Assembly (NCBI RefSeq): GCF_048060095.1
Contig: NZ_JBLUOA010000006.1
Span: 58,182 to 122,181, forward strand
DNA length: 64,000 bases
Reading direction: 5' to 3'
Source of the DNA: JBLUOA01 sp048060095
GTDB lineage: Bacteria > Pseudomonadota > Alphaproteobacteria > Rhodobacterales > Rhodobacteraceae
In this document: positions 33,761-42,652 of the stretch, piece after piece
How the letters are laid out: every line of letters starts with the position of its first letter
How positions within the stretch are numbered: the first letter of the stretch is position 1
Translations under genes and position numbers: made by a program
The notes under the pieces: model-generated
What the model saw: only the letters and a program-made list of their open reading frames with translations
The model's database searches: none
What the model was told of the DNA's origin: nothing

Positions 33761-35095
33761 TCAGTTTTGTAGATAGACCTCTAGGCTGTCATCAAGTGCA
33801 TCTTTCCACGGGGTGTGGTGCTTTGGGGCCATCGTGCCTGTTATCACCGACTTATATCCGTTGTCCCGGAAGGTCATGATATTGGCCTTCTTGTGGCCCT
33901 TCCAAGCCTTGAACGCTTGGCACGCGCCTTCGACATCGAAGGTCGGGTAGTCCGTTTCTTCGATCAGTTCCTTGATGTAATCGCCCTGATACCAGATCGC
34001 GTCATAGTCATCTTCGCCCGCATCCTCGCGCGTGATGCGGTCGACGACGTCGGCTTTCATGGCGGCCTTGTCCGGTATTGCGATCTTGCCCATGATCGCG
34101 TCCCGCACCCACCACGCCTGTGCGTCAAACATATTGAACGTGAACCACTGGTCCTGCATTCCGATGTAGAACAGCGCAGGGTCGTGGATGTAGGCGACAC
34201 CCTTATAAAGATTCGCAGTTGCCAGCCGATTGGCGGTCTTGAGGCGGAGGCCATCAGGCAGGAACGGAAAGTGGTGTTTGTAGCCGGTGCACAAGATGAC
34301 TGCATCAACCTCACGGCTGGTGCCATCTTTGAAGTGTGCTGTATTGCCGTCGACATGGGTCAACAGCGGCACTTCGGCCCAGTTGTCGGGCCAGTCATAG
34401 CCCATAGCGGCGGTCCGGTGGCTGACGGTGATCGACTTTGCGCCATATTTCCAGCACTGGCTGCCGATGTCTTCGGCAGAGTAGGACGTGCCCACGATCA
34501 GGATATCTTTGTCTTTGAACTCCATCGCGTCGCGGAAATCGTGGGCGTGCAAGACGCGGCCCTTGAAACTTTCAAACCCGTCGAACTGGGGCACGTTTGG
34601 CGTGCTGAAGTGACCGGAACAGACGATGACGTGGTCAAAGCGTTCGGTGTAGGTTTTGTCTTCGGGCAGGTTGCAGACGGTGACGTTGAACTGTTGGCCA
34701 TCCTTTTCGACCCAGCGAACGGCTGTTTCAAACCTGATCCAATCCCGCACGCCCGCTTTGGCGACACGACCTTGGATGTAGTCGAACAGAACAGCGCGGG
34801 GTGGGTAGCTTGCGATCTGTTTGCCGAAGTGTTCCTCAAACGAATAATCGGCGAATTCGAGCCCTTCTTTCGGTCCATTGGACCAGAGGTAGCGGTACAT
34901 CGACCCGTGGACCGGTTCGCCGTATTCATCCAGACCCGTTCGCCATGTGTAATTCCAAAGACCGCCCCATTCAGACTGTTTTTCAAAACAGACGATCTCG
35001 GGGATATCAGCGCCCTTTGCGGCAGCCGACTGAAAGGCGCGGAGTTGCGCGAGGCCAGAGGGCCCAGCCCCGATGACAGCGATGCGTTTGGTCAT
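33761..35095 (-). CDS. tmm: Trimethylamine monooxygenase
   Basis: A flavin-containing monooxygenase that oxidises trimethylamine to TMAO with NADPH and oxygen. The 444 residues match bacterial Tmm. Motifs: FAD-binding GAGPSG (9-14), EWGGLWNYTWRTGLDEYGEPVH, the FMO signature FKGRVLHAHDF (about 178-188), NADPH-binding GTSYSAED (about 203-210), and the family stretch YIGMQDQWFTFNMFDAQAWWVRD. It is the last gene of a minus-strand series amtB, small gene, mgsABC, gmaS, tmm, 39 bases after gmaS. The product feeds tdm, encoded convergently. Confidence 0.95.
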   Translation of the reverse strand: MTKRIAVIGAGPSGLAQLRAFQSAAAKGADIPEIVCFEKQSEWGGLWNYTWRTGLDEYGEPVHGSMYRYLWSNGPKEGLEFADYSFEEHFGKQIASYPPRAVLFDYIQGRVAKAGVRDWIRFETAVRWVEKDGQQFNVTVCNLPEDKTYTERFDHVIVCSGHFSTPNVPQFDGFESFKGRVLHAHDFRDAMEFKDKDILIVGTSYSAEDIGSQCWKYGAKSITVSHRTAAMGYDWPDNWAEVPLLTHVDGNTAHFKDGTSREVDAVILCTGYKHHFPFLPDGLRLKTANRLATANLYKGVAYIHDPALFYIGMQDQWFTFNMFDAQAWWVRDAIMGKIAIPDKAAMKADVVDRITREDAGEDDYDAIWYQGDYIKELIEETDYPTFDVEGACQAFKAWKGHKKANIMTFRDNGYKSVITGTMAPKHHTPWKDALDDSLEVYLQN

Positions 35096-35134
35096 TGCCG
35101 GATTTCCTTCTTTCGATGGCGCGGATTCGCAGGG

Positions 35135-36463
35135 TCAGATGTCGAGGGTGTTGGCGCGCTCCCAGCTCGAGAAATGGCCGCAAAAGTCATTCCACTCCTG
35201 CATTTTCATCTTCAGGAAAGCGTTTGAGAACTCTTCACCCATCCCGGCTTTCAGCCCCTTGTCTTTGTCATATTCGCGCAGCGCGTCGAGCATATTCAAA
35301 GGCAGCTTTGGAGCACCCTTAACCTTGTGTCCCTCGGCATACATATCGATGTCGTGGCGCTTGCCGGGGTCCGCCTTGGAGCGGATGCCGGAAATACCCG
35401 CCGCGATGATAACAGCCTGCAAAAGATACGGATTCACGGCGCCATCGGGCAGCCGTAATTCAAACCGACCGGGGCCGGGCACGCGCACCATGTGCGTTCG
35501 GTTGTTTCCAGTCCAGGTCACGGTATTTGGCGCCCAGGTCGCGCCGGACATGGTGCGTGGTGCATTGATCCGCTTGTAGCTGTTCACGGTTGGGTTGGTA
35601 ATCGCCGCCAACGCGCTGGCGTGTTTCATAATCCCGCCAAGGAAGTGTTTGCCGCGTTCAGACAGTCCGACCTCACCGGTTTGGCCCTCACCTTTGCCTG
35701 CGAAGACGTTGGTTTTGGCCTTGGACCCCGGTGCGTCCCAAACCGAAATATGCGCGTGGCATCCGTTGCCGGTCAGGCTTTCAACCGGCTTTGGCATGAA
35801 GGTCGCGCGGTAGCCATGCTTTTCGGCCACCGTCTTGGTCATGAACTTGAAAAAGCTGTGCTTGTCTGCGGTCGCGAGCGCATCGTCGAAGTCCCAATTC
35901 ATTTCCCATTGGCCATTCGCGTCTTCATGGTCGTTTTGGTATGGGTTCCATCCGAGTTCGAGCATGTAGTCGCTGATCTCTCGGATCACATCGAGGCGCC
36001 GCATAAAGGCCTGCTGGTCATAGCACGGTTTGGCAGCGGTATCGTATTCGTCGCTGATATGTTCGCCAGAGGGGGTCAGCAAGAAGAACTCTGCCTCGAT
36101 ACCGGTCTTGACGTGCATTCCTTCCTCGGCGGCCTCGGCGATCAAACGGCGCAGGACGTTGCGTGGCGCTTGTTCTACCGGCTCGTCTTCCATGACGCAG
36201 TTGGCCGGCACCCAGGCGATTTCCTTATTCCACGGCAAGATAATCGCGGCTTCGGGGTCTGGCACGGCCAGCATGTCCGGGTGTGCGGGCGTAAGGTCCA
36301 GCCATGTTGCGAAGCCCGCGAAACCGGCCCCATCCTGCTGCATTTCGGCGATGGCCCGTGCCGGAACCAGCTTGGCCCGTTGTCCGCCAAAGAGGTCGGT
36401 GAAAGAGATCATGAAGTATTTGACGCCATTGTCCTTGGCGAATTTAGCGAGATCAGTTGCCAT
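35135..36463 (-). CDS. gmaS: Gamma-glutamylmethylamide synthetase
   Basis: A glutamine-synthetase-like ligase (442 residues) that joins methylamine to glutamate using ATP, first step of the N-methylglutamate pathway. Glutamine synthetase fold motifs include the N-terminal FTDLFGGQRAKLVPARAI, the metal/glutamate region EAEFFLLTPSGE (about 103-114), NPYQNDHEDANGQWEMNW and the ATP-grasp-like FMPKPVESLTGNGCHAHISVWD. Being next to mgsABC and tmm distinguishes it from ordinary GlnA or GlnT. It is transcribed after mgsC with about 66 bases between. Confidence 0.93.
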   Translation of the reverse strand: MATDLAKFAKDNGVKYFMISFTDLFGGQRAKLVPARAIAEMQQDGAGFAGFATWLDLTPAHPDMLAVPDPEAAIILPWNKEIAWVPANCVMEDEPVEQAPRNVLRRLIAEAAEEGMHVKTGIEAEFFLLTPSGEHISDEYDTAAKPCYDQQAFMRRLDVIREISDYMLELGWNPYQNDHEDANGQWEMNWDFDDALATADKHSFFKFMTKTVAEKHGYRATFMPKPVESLTGNGCHAHISVWDAPGSKAKTNVFAGKGEGQTGEVGLSERGKHFLGGIMKHASALAAITNPTVNSYKRINAPRTMSGATWAPNTVTWTGNNRTHMVRVPGPGRFELRLPDGAVNPYLLQAVIIAAGISGIRSKADPGKRHDIDMYAEGHKVKGAPKLPLNMLDALREYDKDKGLKAGMGEEFSNAFLKMKMQEWNDFCGHFSSWERANTLDI

Positions 36464-36529
36464 GGTGTATTTCCCTGTCCTTGGAAAGAATGGGGCGCGG
36501 TCTGAAATCAGCCGCGCCCTCGTTTTCGT

Positions 36530-37876
36530 TTAGAATGATGTGTTGGGTTTGCCGGGATACCAGTCCGTGCCCGCCAGTGGCACTCTGGCCATGGCTGCGG
36601 CTTCCATCGTCAATGCCACCAGATCCTCGGGTTCGAGGTTATGCAGGTGGTTCTTGCCGCAGGCCCGCGCGATGGTCTGCGCCTCAAGCGTCATGACCTT
36701 CAGATAGTTCCGCAATCGCCGCCCACCTTCAATCGGATCAAGGCGTGCCATCAACTCCGGTTCTTGCGTGGTGATCCCGGCGGGGTCTTGGCCTTCGTGC
36801 CAATCGTCGTAGGCCCCTGCGGTGGTGCCAAGCGCGTTGTATTCCTGTTCCCACTTCGGATCGTTGTCCCCAAGCGCAATCAAAGCGGCGGTGCCGATTG
36901 CGACGGCGTCTGCGCCAAGAGCCATCGCCTTGGCAACATCCGCGCCGGACCGGATACCGCCAGACAGGATCAACTGCACCTTGCGGTGCATCCCGAGGTC
37001 TTGCAGCGCCTGAACAGCGGGCCGCACAATCGCAAGCGTCGGTTGGCCGACATGTTCGATGAAGACATCCTGCGTTGCCGCAGTTCCGCCCTGCATCCCG
37101 TCGAGAACGACAGCATCCGCCCCAGCTTTGATCGCAAGCGTTGTGTCGTAATAGGGGCGTGCACCCGCAACCTTGACGTATATCGGCACCTTCCAGCCGG
37201 TGATTTCGCGCAGTTCCAGAATTTTGATTTCCAGATCATCCGGGCCGGTCCAGTCAGGGTGGCGACAGGCCGAACGCTGGTCGATCCCTTTCGGCAAGTT
37301 GCGCATTTCCGCCACTCGGTCGCTGATTTTCTGGCCAAGCAACATCCCGCCGCCACCCGGCTTTGCGCCCTGTCCCACGACGATTTCGATGGCGTCGGCC
37401 TTGCGCAGATCAACCGGGTTCATACCATAACGCGAAGGAAGATACTGATAGACCAGCTTTGAGGAATGTCCGCGCTCTTCCGGGGTCATGCCGCCGTCGC
37501 CGGTGGTTGTAGAGGTGCCCGCAGCGGATGCGCCACGGCCCAATGCCTCTTTGGCAGGGCCAGACAGCGCACCGAAGGACATGCCGGCGATTGTGATCGG
37601 GATGTCGAGTTCGATTGGGTTTTCTGCGTTCAACCCACCTATGGTGACATTCGTGTCGCATCTCTCGCGATACCCTTCGAGCGGATAACGAGAGATCGAT
37701 GCGCCCATGAACAACAAGTCGTCAAAGGAGGGCACTTTGCGTTTCGCGCCACCGCCGCGGATATCGTAGATACCCGTGGCCGCCGCCCGTCGGATGTCGC
37801 TGTTTACGTCTTGGCTGAACGTCGCGGATTGGCGTGGTGTTGTATGGGGGATACCCTTTTGGTCGTGCATGTTCAT
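36530..37876 (-). CDS. mgsC: N-methylglutamate synthase subunit C (GltB FMN-domain homologue)
   Basis: A 448-residue protein corresponding to the FMN/iron-sulfur synthase domain of glutamate synthase. It has the TIM-barrel segments NPIELDIPITIAGMSFGALSGPAKEALGRGASAAGT, then GAKPGGGGMLLGQKIS, VVLDGMQGGTAATQDVFIEH and LSGGIRSGADVAKAMALGADAVAIGTAAL. In Mgs it transfers the methylamine-bearing amide to 2-oxoglutarate to give N-methylglutamate. The ATG at 37876 is chosen (AAGGA eight bases upstream); the longer frame to 37975 overlaps mgsB. Together with mgsA and mgsB it makes a split GltB. Confidence 0.92.
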   Translation of the reverse strand: MNMHDQKGIPHTTPRQSATFSQDVNSDIRRAAATGIYDIRGGGAKRKVPSFDDLLFMGASISRYPLEGYRERCDTNVTIGGLNAENPIELDIPITIAGMSFGALSGPAKEALGRGASAAGTSTTTGDGGMTPEERGHSSKLVYQYLPSRYGMNPVDLRKADAIEIVVGQGAKPGGGGMLLGQKISDRVAEMRNLPKGIDQRSACRHPDWTGPDDLEIKILELREITGWKVPIYVKVAGARPYYDTTLAIKAGADAVVLDGMQGGTAATQDVFIEHVGQPTLAIVRPAVQALQDLGMHRKVQLILSGGIRSGADVAKAMALGADAVAIGTAALIALGDNDPKWEQEYNALGTTAGAYDDWHEGQDPAGITTQEPELMARLDPIEGGRRLRNYLKVMTLEAQTIARACGKNHLHNLEPEDLVALTMEAAAMARVPLAGTDWYPGKPNTSF

Positions 37877-37886
37877 GTTGGTATCC

Positions 37887-38570
37887 TTAATATGCGCCGG
37901 CGTTATCAACGTCGAAGTTGTAAAGGTTTCGGGCCGATCCATAGCGGGTGAATTCGGCTGGGTCGGCATCGACACCGGCTGCGTCCAACAGGTCTTTCAA
38001 TATTTCGACGTGCTCAGGACGCATTTCCTTTTTTTCGCAATCGGCCCCAAGCGATGTCACTTTGCCGCGCACAAAAAACCGTGCTTCATAGCAACTGTCA
38101 CCCAACGCATCGCCTGCATCGCCGCAGACGACCAAGTTGCCGGACTGGCCCATGAAGGCAGACATGTGGCCGACATTGCCTTGCACAACGATATTTACGC
38201 CCTTCATGGAAATGCCGCAGCGGGACGATGCGTTGCCTTTGACAACGATCAGGCCGCCATGTCCGGTCGCTCCAAGATACTGGCTGGCGTCGCCATCGAT
38301 GACGATCTTGCCAGACATGATGTTTTCGCCGGTGCCCGGCCCGGCCGAGCCGTGGATATTCACGGTCGCCTGCTGGTTCATGCCACCGCAGTAATACCCG
38401 GTGGAGCCTTTGACCGTCACCTCGATCGGAGCGTCCAGCCCGCAGGCGATCGCGTGCGCGCCGCGCGGATTTACGATTTCCCATGCGGTCTGGTTCGTAT
38501 TGTCCGCTTGCGCGTGGAGTATCTTGTTCGTCTCGCGCAGGCCTATATCGGACAGGTCAATTTTTTGCAT
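37887..38570 (-). CDS. mgsB: N-methylglutamate synthase subunit B (GltB C-terminal beta-helix)
   Basis: A 227-residue protein equal to the C-terminal GXGXG beta-helix domain of glutamate synthase, with repeating turns such as STGYYCGGMNQQATVNIHG, GHGGLIVVKGNASSRCG, QGNVGHMSAFMGQSGNLVVCGDAGDALGDS. It structures the ammonia/methylamine tunnel with MgsA and MgsC. ATG 38570 (MQKIDLSDIG) begins two bases after the mgsA stop. Expression is clearly coupled within mgsABC. Confidence 0.92.
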   Translation of the reverse strand: MQKIDLSDIGLRETNKILHAQADNTNQTAWEIVNPRGAHAIACGLDAPIEVTVKGSTGYYCGGMNQQATVNIHGSAGPGTGENIMSGKIVIDGDASQYLGATGHGGLIVVKGNASSRCGISMKGVNIVVQGNVGHMSAFMGQSGNLVVCGDAGDALGDSCYEARFFVRGKVTSLGADCEKKEMRPEHVEILKDLLDAAGVDADPAEFTRYGSARNLYNFDVDNAGAY

Positions 38571-38572
38571 TT

Positions 38573-39496
38573 CTAGGCGGCCTTTTCGGTCGTCGTCGGG
38601 GCCGCGTTGTGGCTCCAAAAGTAAACGGTGGCGGGTTCCGGTTCCCATACGCGGGCGTCTTCAATGCCCGGCAGGTCGACCAGCGCGCGATATTCAGAAC
38701 CGAAAGCGACATACTGGTCGGTTTCCGCCATGACGGCGGGCTTACAGGCAATCGGATCGCGGACAACGCCGAACCCGTCTTTGGTCCCGACGACGAAGGT
38801 GAAGAAGCCATCAAGGTCATCAAGGCTGCTTTTCAGCGCCTCACCCAACGTTGCGCCATTCTGCATCTGCCATGTCAAATAGGCGGCGCCGACTTCGGTG
38901 TCGTTTTCAGTTTCGATGTGGATGCCTTCGCGGCGCAGTTTGCGGCGCAGGGAATTGTGGTTGGACAGCGATCCATTATGCACGAGGCATTGATCGTTGC
39001 CGGTGTTGAACGGGTGCGCGCCCATCGTGGTGACGGCGGATTCGGTCGCCATACGCGTGTGGCCAATGCCGTGGGTGCCGGACATTTGGCTTAGGTCAAA
39101 ACGCGCGGCAACGTCTTTGGGCAGGCCGACTTCCTTGTAGATCTCAAGGCTGTCGCCTCGGCTCATTACGCGAAGGCCCATCTCATCCATAATGGAGCGG
39201 GTCTGCGCCGCTTTTTCGGTGGGGATATCCAGGACGGCATGGGTGCTTTTCACGCGCATCTGGACGGTGCTGCCAAGCGCATCGCTTAGCGTTTTGTCCA
39301 ATCCGTCAAAGGCCGTTTCCGGCGTATCGGATTGAATCGTCATCTTCGTGCGGCCCTTTGTTTCGGCACCGTAAATTGCGATGCCGGCACTATCGGGTCC
39401 ACGATCTGTCATCGTTATCAGCATGGCGGTCAAAAGCTCACCAAGCTGCGGTTCAAGCGATTTGTCTTTCAAAAACAATCCTACGATTCCGCACAT
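38573..39496 (-). CDS. mgsA: N-methylglutamate synthase subunit A (class II amidotransferase)
   Basis: A 307-residue class II glutamine amidotransferase-type domain beginning MCGIVGLF, with Cys2 as the N-terminal nucleophile after methionine removal. It also has DRGPDSAGIAIYG, HGIGHTRMATESAVTTMGAHPF and LVHNGSLSNHNSLRRKL. It hydrolyses gamma-glutamylmethylamide made by GmaS and passes methylamine to MgsC. It is the first of the three mgs genes. Upstream, at 39565-39583, lies a GACAGGAAAC-containing sequence that recurs before dmmD. Confidence 0.93.
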   Translation of the reverse strand: MCGIVGLFLKDKSLEPQLGELLTAMLITMTDRGPDSAGIAIYGAETKGRTKMTIQSDTPETAFDGLDKTLSDALGSTVQMRVKSTHAVLDIPTEKAAQTRSIMDEMGLRVMSRGDSLEIYKEVGLPKDVAARFDLSQMSGTHGIGHTRMATESAVTTMGAHPFNTGNDQCLVHNGSLSNHNSLRRKLRREGIHIETENDTEVGAAYLTWQMQNGATLGEALKSSLDDLDGFFTFVVGTKDGFGVVRDPIACKPAVMAETDQYVAFGSEYRALVDLPGIEDARVWEPEPATVYFWSHNAAPTTTEKAA

Positions 39497-39600
39497 TTTC
39501 GCAATCCTTCCGGGAACTGAATACGTTCGATTCTCAGGCTAACAATAATTCGAAAAAGCCTCAACCGACAGGAAACATATTTTCCCCGTGGTAATAGGAT

Positions 39601-39618
39601 GGCCCTCATAAATGGGCC
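39601..39618 (-). terminator. Hairpin between the amtB-linked small gene and mgsA
   Basis: GGCCC (39601-39605) and GGGCC (39614-39618) form a short stem with an AT loop, 15 bases after the stop of the small gene on the minus strand. There is no T-run, so partial termination or mRNA processing between amtB and mgs is the most that can be suggested. Confidence 0.35.
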
Positions 39619-39633
39619 GCCCTGTTCTTTGCG

Positions 39634-39849
39634 TTAGTAGCGATCAAGCATCCTCGTGATCTTATCCTTGTCACCCATTTCCTTGGCTTTATCGAGGTGC
39701 CGACCCTCCCGCACGAACTGAATGCGGTGCCAGCCAAGCCAAAATATGACACCGAGGGCGGTCATCGGAACTTCCCAACCTTGCAAAGGATAGACAGCGC
39801 CGACCTCGGCCAGATCAACGGCCCAGTTTTCATATCCAATCGTAGACAT
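39634..39849 (-). CDS. Small AmtB-associated membrane protein
   Basis: A 71-residue protein beginning MSTIGYENWAVDLAEVGAVYPLQGWEVP, with one hydrophobic segment (MTALGVIFWLGWHRIQFV, about 29-46) and a charged C-terminus (KAKEMGDKDKITRMLDRY). It lies 17 bases downstream of amtB on the same strand, so it is probably co-expressed and may be an accessory of the transporter. I have no named family for it. Confidence 0.65.
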   Translation of the reverse strand: MSTIGYENWAVDLAEVGAVYPLQGWEVPMTALGVIFWLGWHRIQFVREGRHLDKAKEMGDKDKITRMLDRY

Positions 39850-39866
39850 TGCTTCTTTCCCTTCTT

Positions 39867-41231
39867 CTAGGTTCTGGCTGCAAGTGCAGCTTTGTCAGCA
39901 TCGATGATGTCGGTTTTCGCTTCTTCGTAGGCATGGTGTTCTGCGTAATCGAGCCCCTGAAGTTCGACTTCTTCCGGGATGCGTAGAACGCCAGCCATGG
40001 ATTGAAGCTTTGCGACGATGAAACCCGGAAGGAAGCCAAGAACAAAGAACATGATTACAGCACCAAGAGTCTGACCAATCGGGTTGATTGACGCATAGCC
40101 CTCATACGGAGAACTCGGCGCGCCCCAGAGGACGAAACCCGCGACGATCAGGCCGATCACGCCGGAATACCCGTGGACCGCAACCGCACCGACCGCATCG
40201 TCCAGCTTGAACTTCCGCTCAACCCAGTAGTGCAGCTTGTAGACGATCACGACACCGCCAGCGCCGATAAGCATCGCTTGGATCGGATGGTAAAGGTCGT
40301 TACCGGCAGACGCTGTGATGATCCCGGCCAAACCACCGGAGAATGTCCAGAACGCATCGCCTTTCGATACCACATAAGCCGCCATCAAGCCGCCTGAGAG
40401 GGACATCAGGAAGTTAAACGTGATCGCCGACAGGGATGTTGGTGCCAGATAGATATTTGTGGCTGTCCATGTTGTGCCAGTGATCTGACCACCAATCGCT
40501 TCGGGTGAAATCACAGGCACGTTGCAGGCCGCGTAGAAGCCCCAGAACCCGGTATAGATCAGGAAAATCCCGATTGTCAGCATCCACGGATTGTGCGGAG
40601 GGATGTCGCGCGGTGTGCCATCTTTGGCAAACTTGCCAAGCCTCGGACCCAAGACCATGATTACGCCCAGTGCATAGCCACCGGCAATCGCATGGATCAC
40701 GCCGGACGCGTAAGCATCGTGATAACCCAGTTTTTGAACCATCCAACCGGCATAGTGCCAGCCCCATGCCGCATCGATAATCCAGAACACCGAACCGATC
40801 AGGACGGCGTGGACCCACAAGGCAGAAGACCGAATACGTTCGATCACCGACCCCGACACGATCGAAGCAGCCGTCCATGAGAACAGCAAGAACGCCGCCC
40901 AGAACACACCTGTGATGCGGTCGTCTAGGTTTGTGGCCATGTTTTCCGACCACGGTAGATTCGCGGCCCCACTTTCAAGGTCGAGCGATCCGCCGAAGAT
41001 CCAGAAATTGGGGAATGCCCAGTAAATCCACCAACCAAAGAGGAAGAATGTGACCGTGACCAACGGGATGATCATGATGTTCTTCATCAACGTGTGCATA
41101 TGATTTCGTGCGCGGCTGGCGCCGACTTCATACATGCAGAATCCCACGTGGATCAGGAACATGAAAACAACTGTGACCCAATAATAAAACTCGGTAAAAA
41201 TCGTTGTTAGCGCGTTTAGATTTCCATCCAT
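39867..41231 (-). CDS. amtB: Ammonium/methylammonium transporter AmtB
   Basis: A 454-residue Amt/Mep/Rh-family channel with about 11 membrane helices. Recognisable are GVIHAIAGGYALGVIMVLGPRLGKF (the AmtB signature region, DxxxGxxxH type, here with SGVIHAIAGG), FSGGLAGIITASAGNDLYHP (equivalent to the second conserved histidine region with a tyrosine-histidine pair) and GAVAVHGYSGVIGLIVAGFVLWG. Linked to gmaS and mgs, it may take up methylammonium or retain ammonium released by the pathway. It diverges from dmmD across 219 bases. Unusually, no glnK-like gene accompanies it. Confidence 0.9.
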   Translation of the reverse strand: MDGNLNALTTIFTEFYYWVTVVFMFLIHVGFCMYEVGASRARNHMHTLMKNIMIIPLVTVTFFLFGWWIYWAFPNFWIFGGSLDLESGAANLPWSENMATNLDDRITGVFWAAFLLFSWTAASIVSGSVIERIRSSALWVHAVLIGSVFWIIDAAWGWHYAGWMVQKLGYHDAYASGVIHAIAGGYALGVIMVLGPRLGKFAKDGTPRDIPPHNPWMLTIGIFLIYTGFWGFYAACNVPVISPEAIGGQITGTTWTATNIYLAPTSLSAITFNFLMSLSGGLMAAYVVSKGDAFWTFSGGLAGIITASAGNDLYHPIQAMLIGAGGVVIVYKLHYWVERKFKLDDAVGAVAVHGYSGVIGLIVAGFVLWGAPSSPYEGYASINPIGQTLGAVIMFFVLGFLPGFIVAKLQSMAGVLRIPEEVELQGLDYAEHHAYEEAKTDIIDADKAALAART

Positions 41232-41357
41232 TTTTCAGCCTCCCTGCTGATGGACTTAGGCGTTTGTTGCCTATTAGTAATATTTTTTTCCTTAGACTTC
41301 ACACTGAACCGAAGCGACGTGTCAACTGTTTCACCCAACTAACAATCAATTTTTTGC

Positions 41358-41376
41358 CTGACAGGAAACTTTTTTG
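41358..41376 (+). promoter_or_regulatory. GACAGGAAAC motif between amtB and dmmD (recurring)
   Basis: CTGACAGGAAACTTTTTTG here matches CCGACAGGAAACATATTTT before mgsA (39565-39583) at 15 of 19 positions. A GCAGGAAACAAT variant lies on the minus strand just upstream of the GlxA-type regulator gene (about 46747-46758). The repetition at three pathway promoters suggests a shared operator. Confidence 0.4.
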
Positions 41377-41450
41377 ACTAACAGTCTTGCTTTTGAATCT
41401 CACCTGAGTCTCAATCAACCCAGCCAAAAAAACATGACCGGGAGAGATAC

Positions 41451-42599
41451 ATGGCCATCCTATGGAGAGCGTCAGCACTTGCACATCGCCACGCTGCAAT
41501 CGGCGGGGAGCTAGAAGACTGGAATGGGATGGGCACCGCGTGGTTTTACGACCATACCCCCGAACGCGCGAAGGCTGACTATGAAGCGATCCGCACCAAA
41601 GCCGGTTTGATGGATGTTTCCGGTCTTAAGAAGGTCCATGTTGTCGGGGCCGACGCGGCTTATGTGATTGATCGCGTAACGACCCGGAATGTCGAAAAGA
41701 TAGCGCCGGGCCGTTCGACCTATGCGTCGATCCTGAACGCCGAGGGAAAATTCATTGATGATTGCATCATCTACCATATCGCTGTGAACTCCTGGATGGT
41801 CGTCCACGGGACGGGCACGGGGATGGAGCAACTGGCTTCGGTCGCGGCAGGGAAGAACTGTGAAATCCTGTTCGACGACGACCTGCACGATATGTCGCTT
41901 CAGGGTCCGGTGTCCGTCGATCTTCTCGCGAAGGAAATTCCGGCTATCCGCGATCTGGCCTATTTCGGAATCATGAATGGCCGCCTTTACGGTCGCGATG
42001 TCATGATTTCCCGCACCGGCTATACCGGTGAGCGTGGCTACGAGATTTTCTGTCGCGCAAAAGACGCCGTTCACCTATGGGACAGCATACTGGAAGCGGG
42101 CAAAGAGCTTGGCGTGCGTCCGGTGCAATTCTCGACCCTCGATATGCTGCGCATTGAAAGCTATCTGCTGTTCTACCCCGGCGACAACTCTGAAACCTTC
42201 CCGTTCGCGGATGAGCCTTGCGGCGATACGCTTTGGGAGCTTGGTCTTGAATTCACAGTGTCCCCTGAGAAGGAAGGCTTTATCGGAGCCGAGAACCACT
42301 ATGCGTTGGAAGGCAAGGAGCGGTTCAAGATCTATGGCGTCCAGTTGACCGACAGCATGGATCAGATGGAAATGCACGCGCGGGTTCTGCATGACGGCAA
42401 GGATGTCGGCGTCATCACCTATGGTTTGTCATCTGAACTGAACAACTACAGCGTTGCCATCGCGCGCCTTGATCCGTCCGTGGCAAAGGCCGGAACGCCG
42501 CTTGTCGTGAAACAGCCGGACGGAACAGAACTAAGCGCGACCGCCGAAGAAATGCCGTTCTATGATAAAGACAAGTCGATCCGCACTGCAAAGGGTTGA
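41451..42599 (+). CDS. dmmD: Dimethylamine pathway GcvT-like protein DmmD
   Basis: A 382-residue aminomethyltransferase-fold (GcvT/YgfZ) protein with the folate-binding features MDVSGLKKVHVVGADAAYVIDRVTTRN (about 51-77), ISRTGYTGERGYEIFCR (about 184-200) and STLDMLRIESYLLFY. It is the first gene of a dmmDABC-type operon encoding dimethylamine monooxygenase and probably captures the formaldehyde released as methylene-tetrahydrofolate. It diverges from amtB. A stable hairpin separates it from dmmA. Role from family and operon; not proven by sequence alone. Confidence 0.88.
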   Translation: MAILWRASALAHRHAAIGGELEDWNGMGTAWFYDHTPERAKADYEAIRTKAGLMDVSGLKKVHVVGADAAYVIDRVTTRNVEKIAPGRSTYASILNAEGKFIDDCIIYHIAVNSWMVVHGTGTGMEQLASVAAGKNCEILFDDDLHDMSLQGPVSVDLLAKEIPAIRDLAYFGIMNGRLYGRDVMISRTGYTGERGYEIFCRAKDAVHLWDSILEAGKELGVRPVQFSTLDMLRIESYLLFYPGDNSETFPFADEPCGDTLWELGLEFTVSPEKEGFIGAENHYALEGKERFKIYGVQLTDSMDQMEMHARVLHDGKDVGVITYGLSSELNNYSVAIARLDPSVAKAGTPLVVKQPDGTELSATAEEMPFYDKDKSIRTAKG

Positions 42600-42607
42600 T
42601 CTGATCG

Positions 42608-42630
42608 GGCGCGGGGCGTTGTCCCGCGCC
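42608..42630 (+). terminator. Intercistronic hairpin between dmmD and dmmA
   Basis: GGCGCGGG (42608-42615) and CCCGCGCC (42623-42630) pair perfectly around a 7-base loop, followed by TCATTCTTTC, a weak pyrimidine run. It could attenuate transcription into dmmABC or stabilise the dmmD message. Confidence 0.55.
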
Positions 42631-42652
42631 TCATTCTTTCCTGAGGACTGAT

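Noticed and set aside
33815..35227. 470-codon open frame on the plus strand
   Set aside because: Antisense to tmm, whose motifs are unambiguous; the frame has no coherent family features.
35492..36505. 337-codon plus-strand frame
   Set aside because: Antisense to gmaS; no protein motifs.
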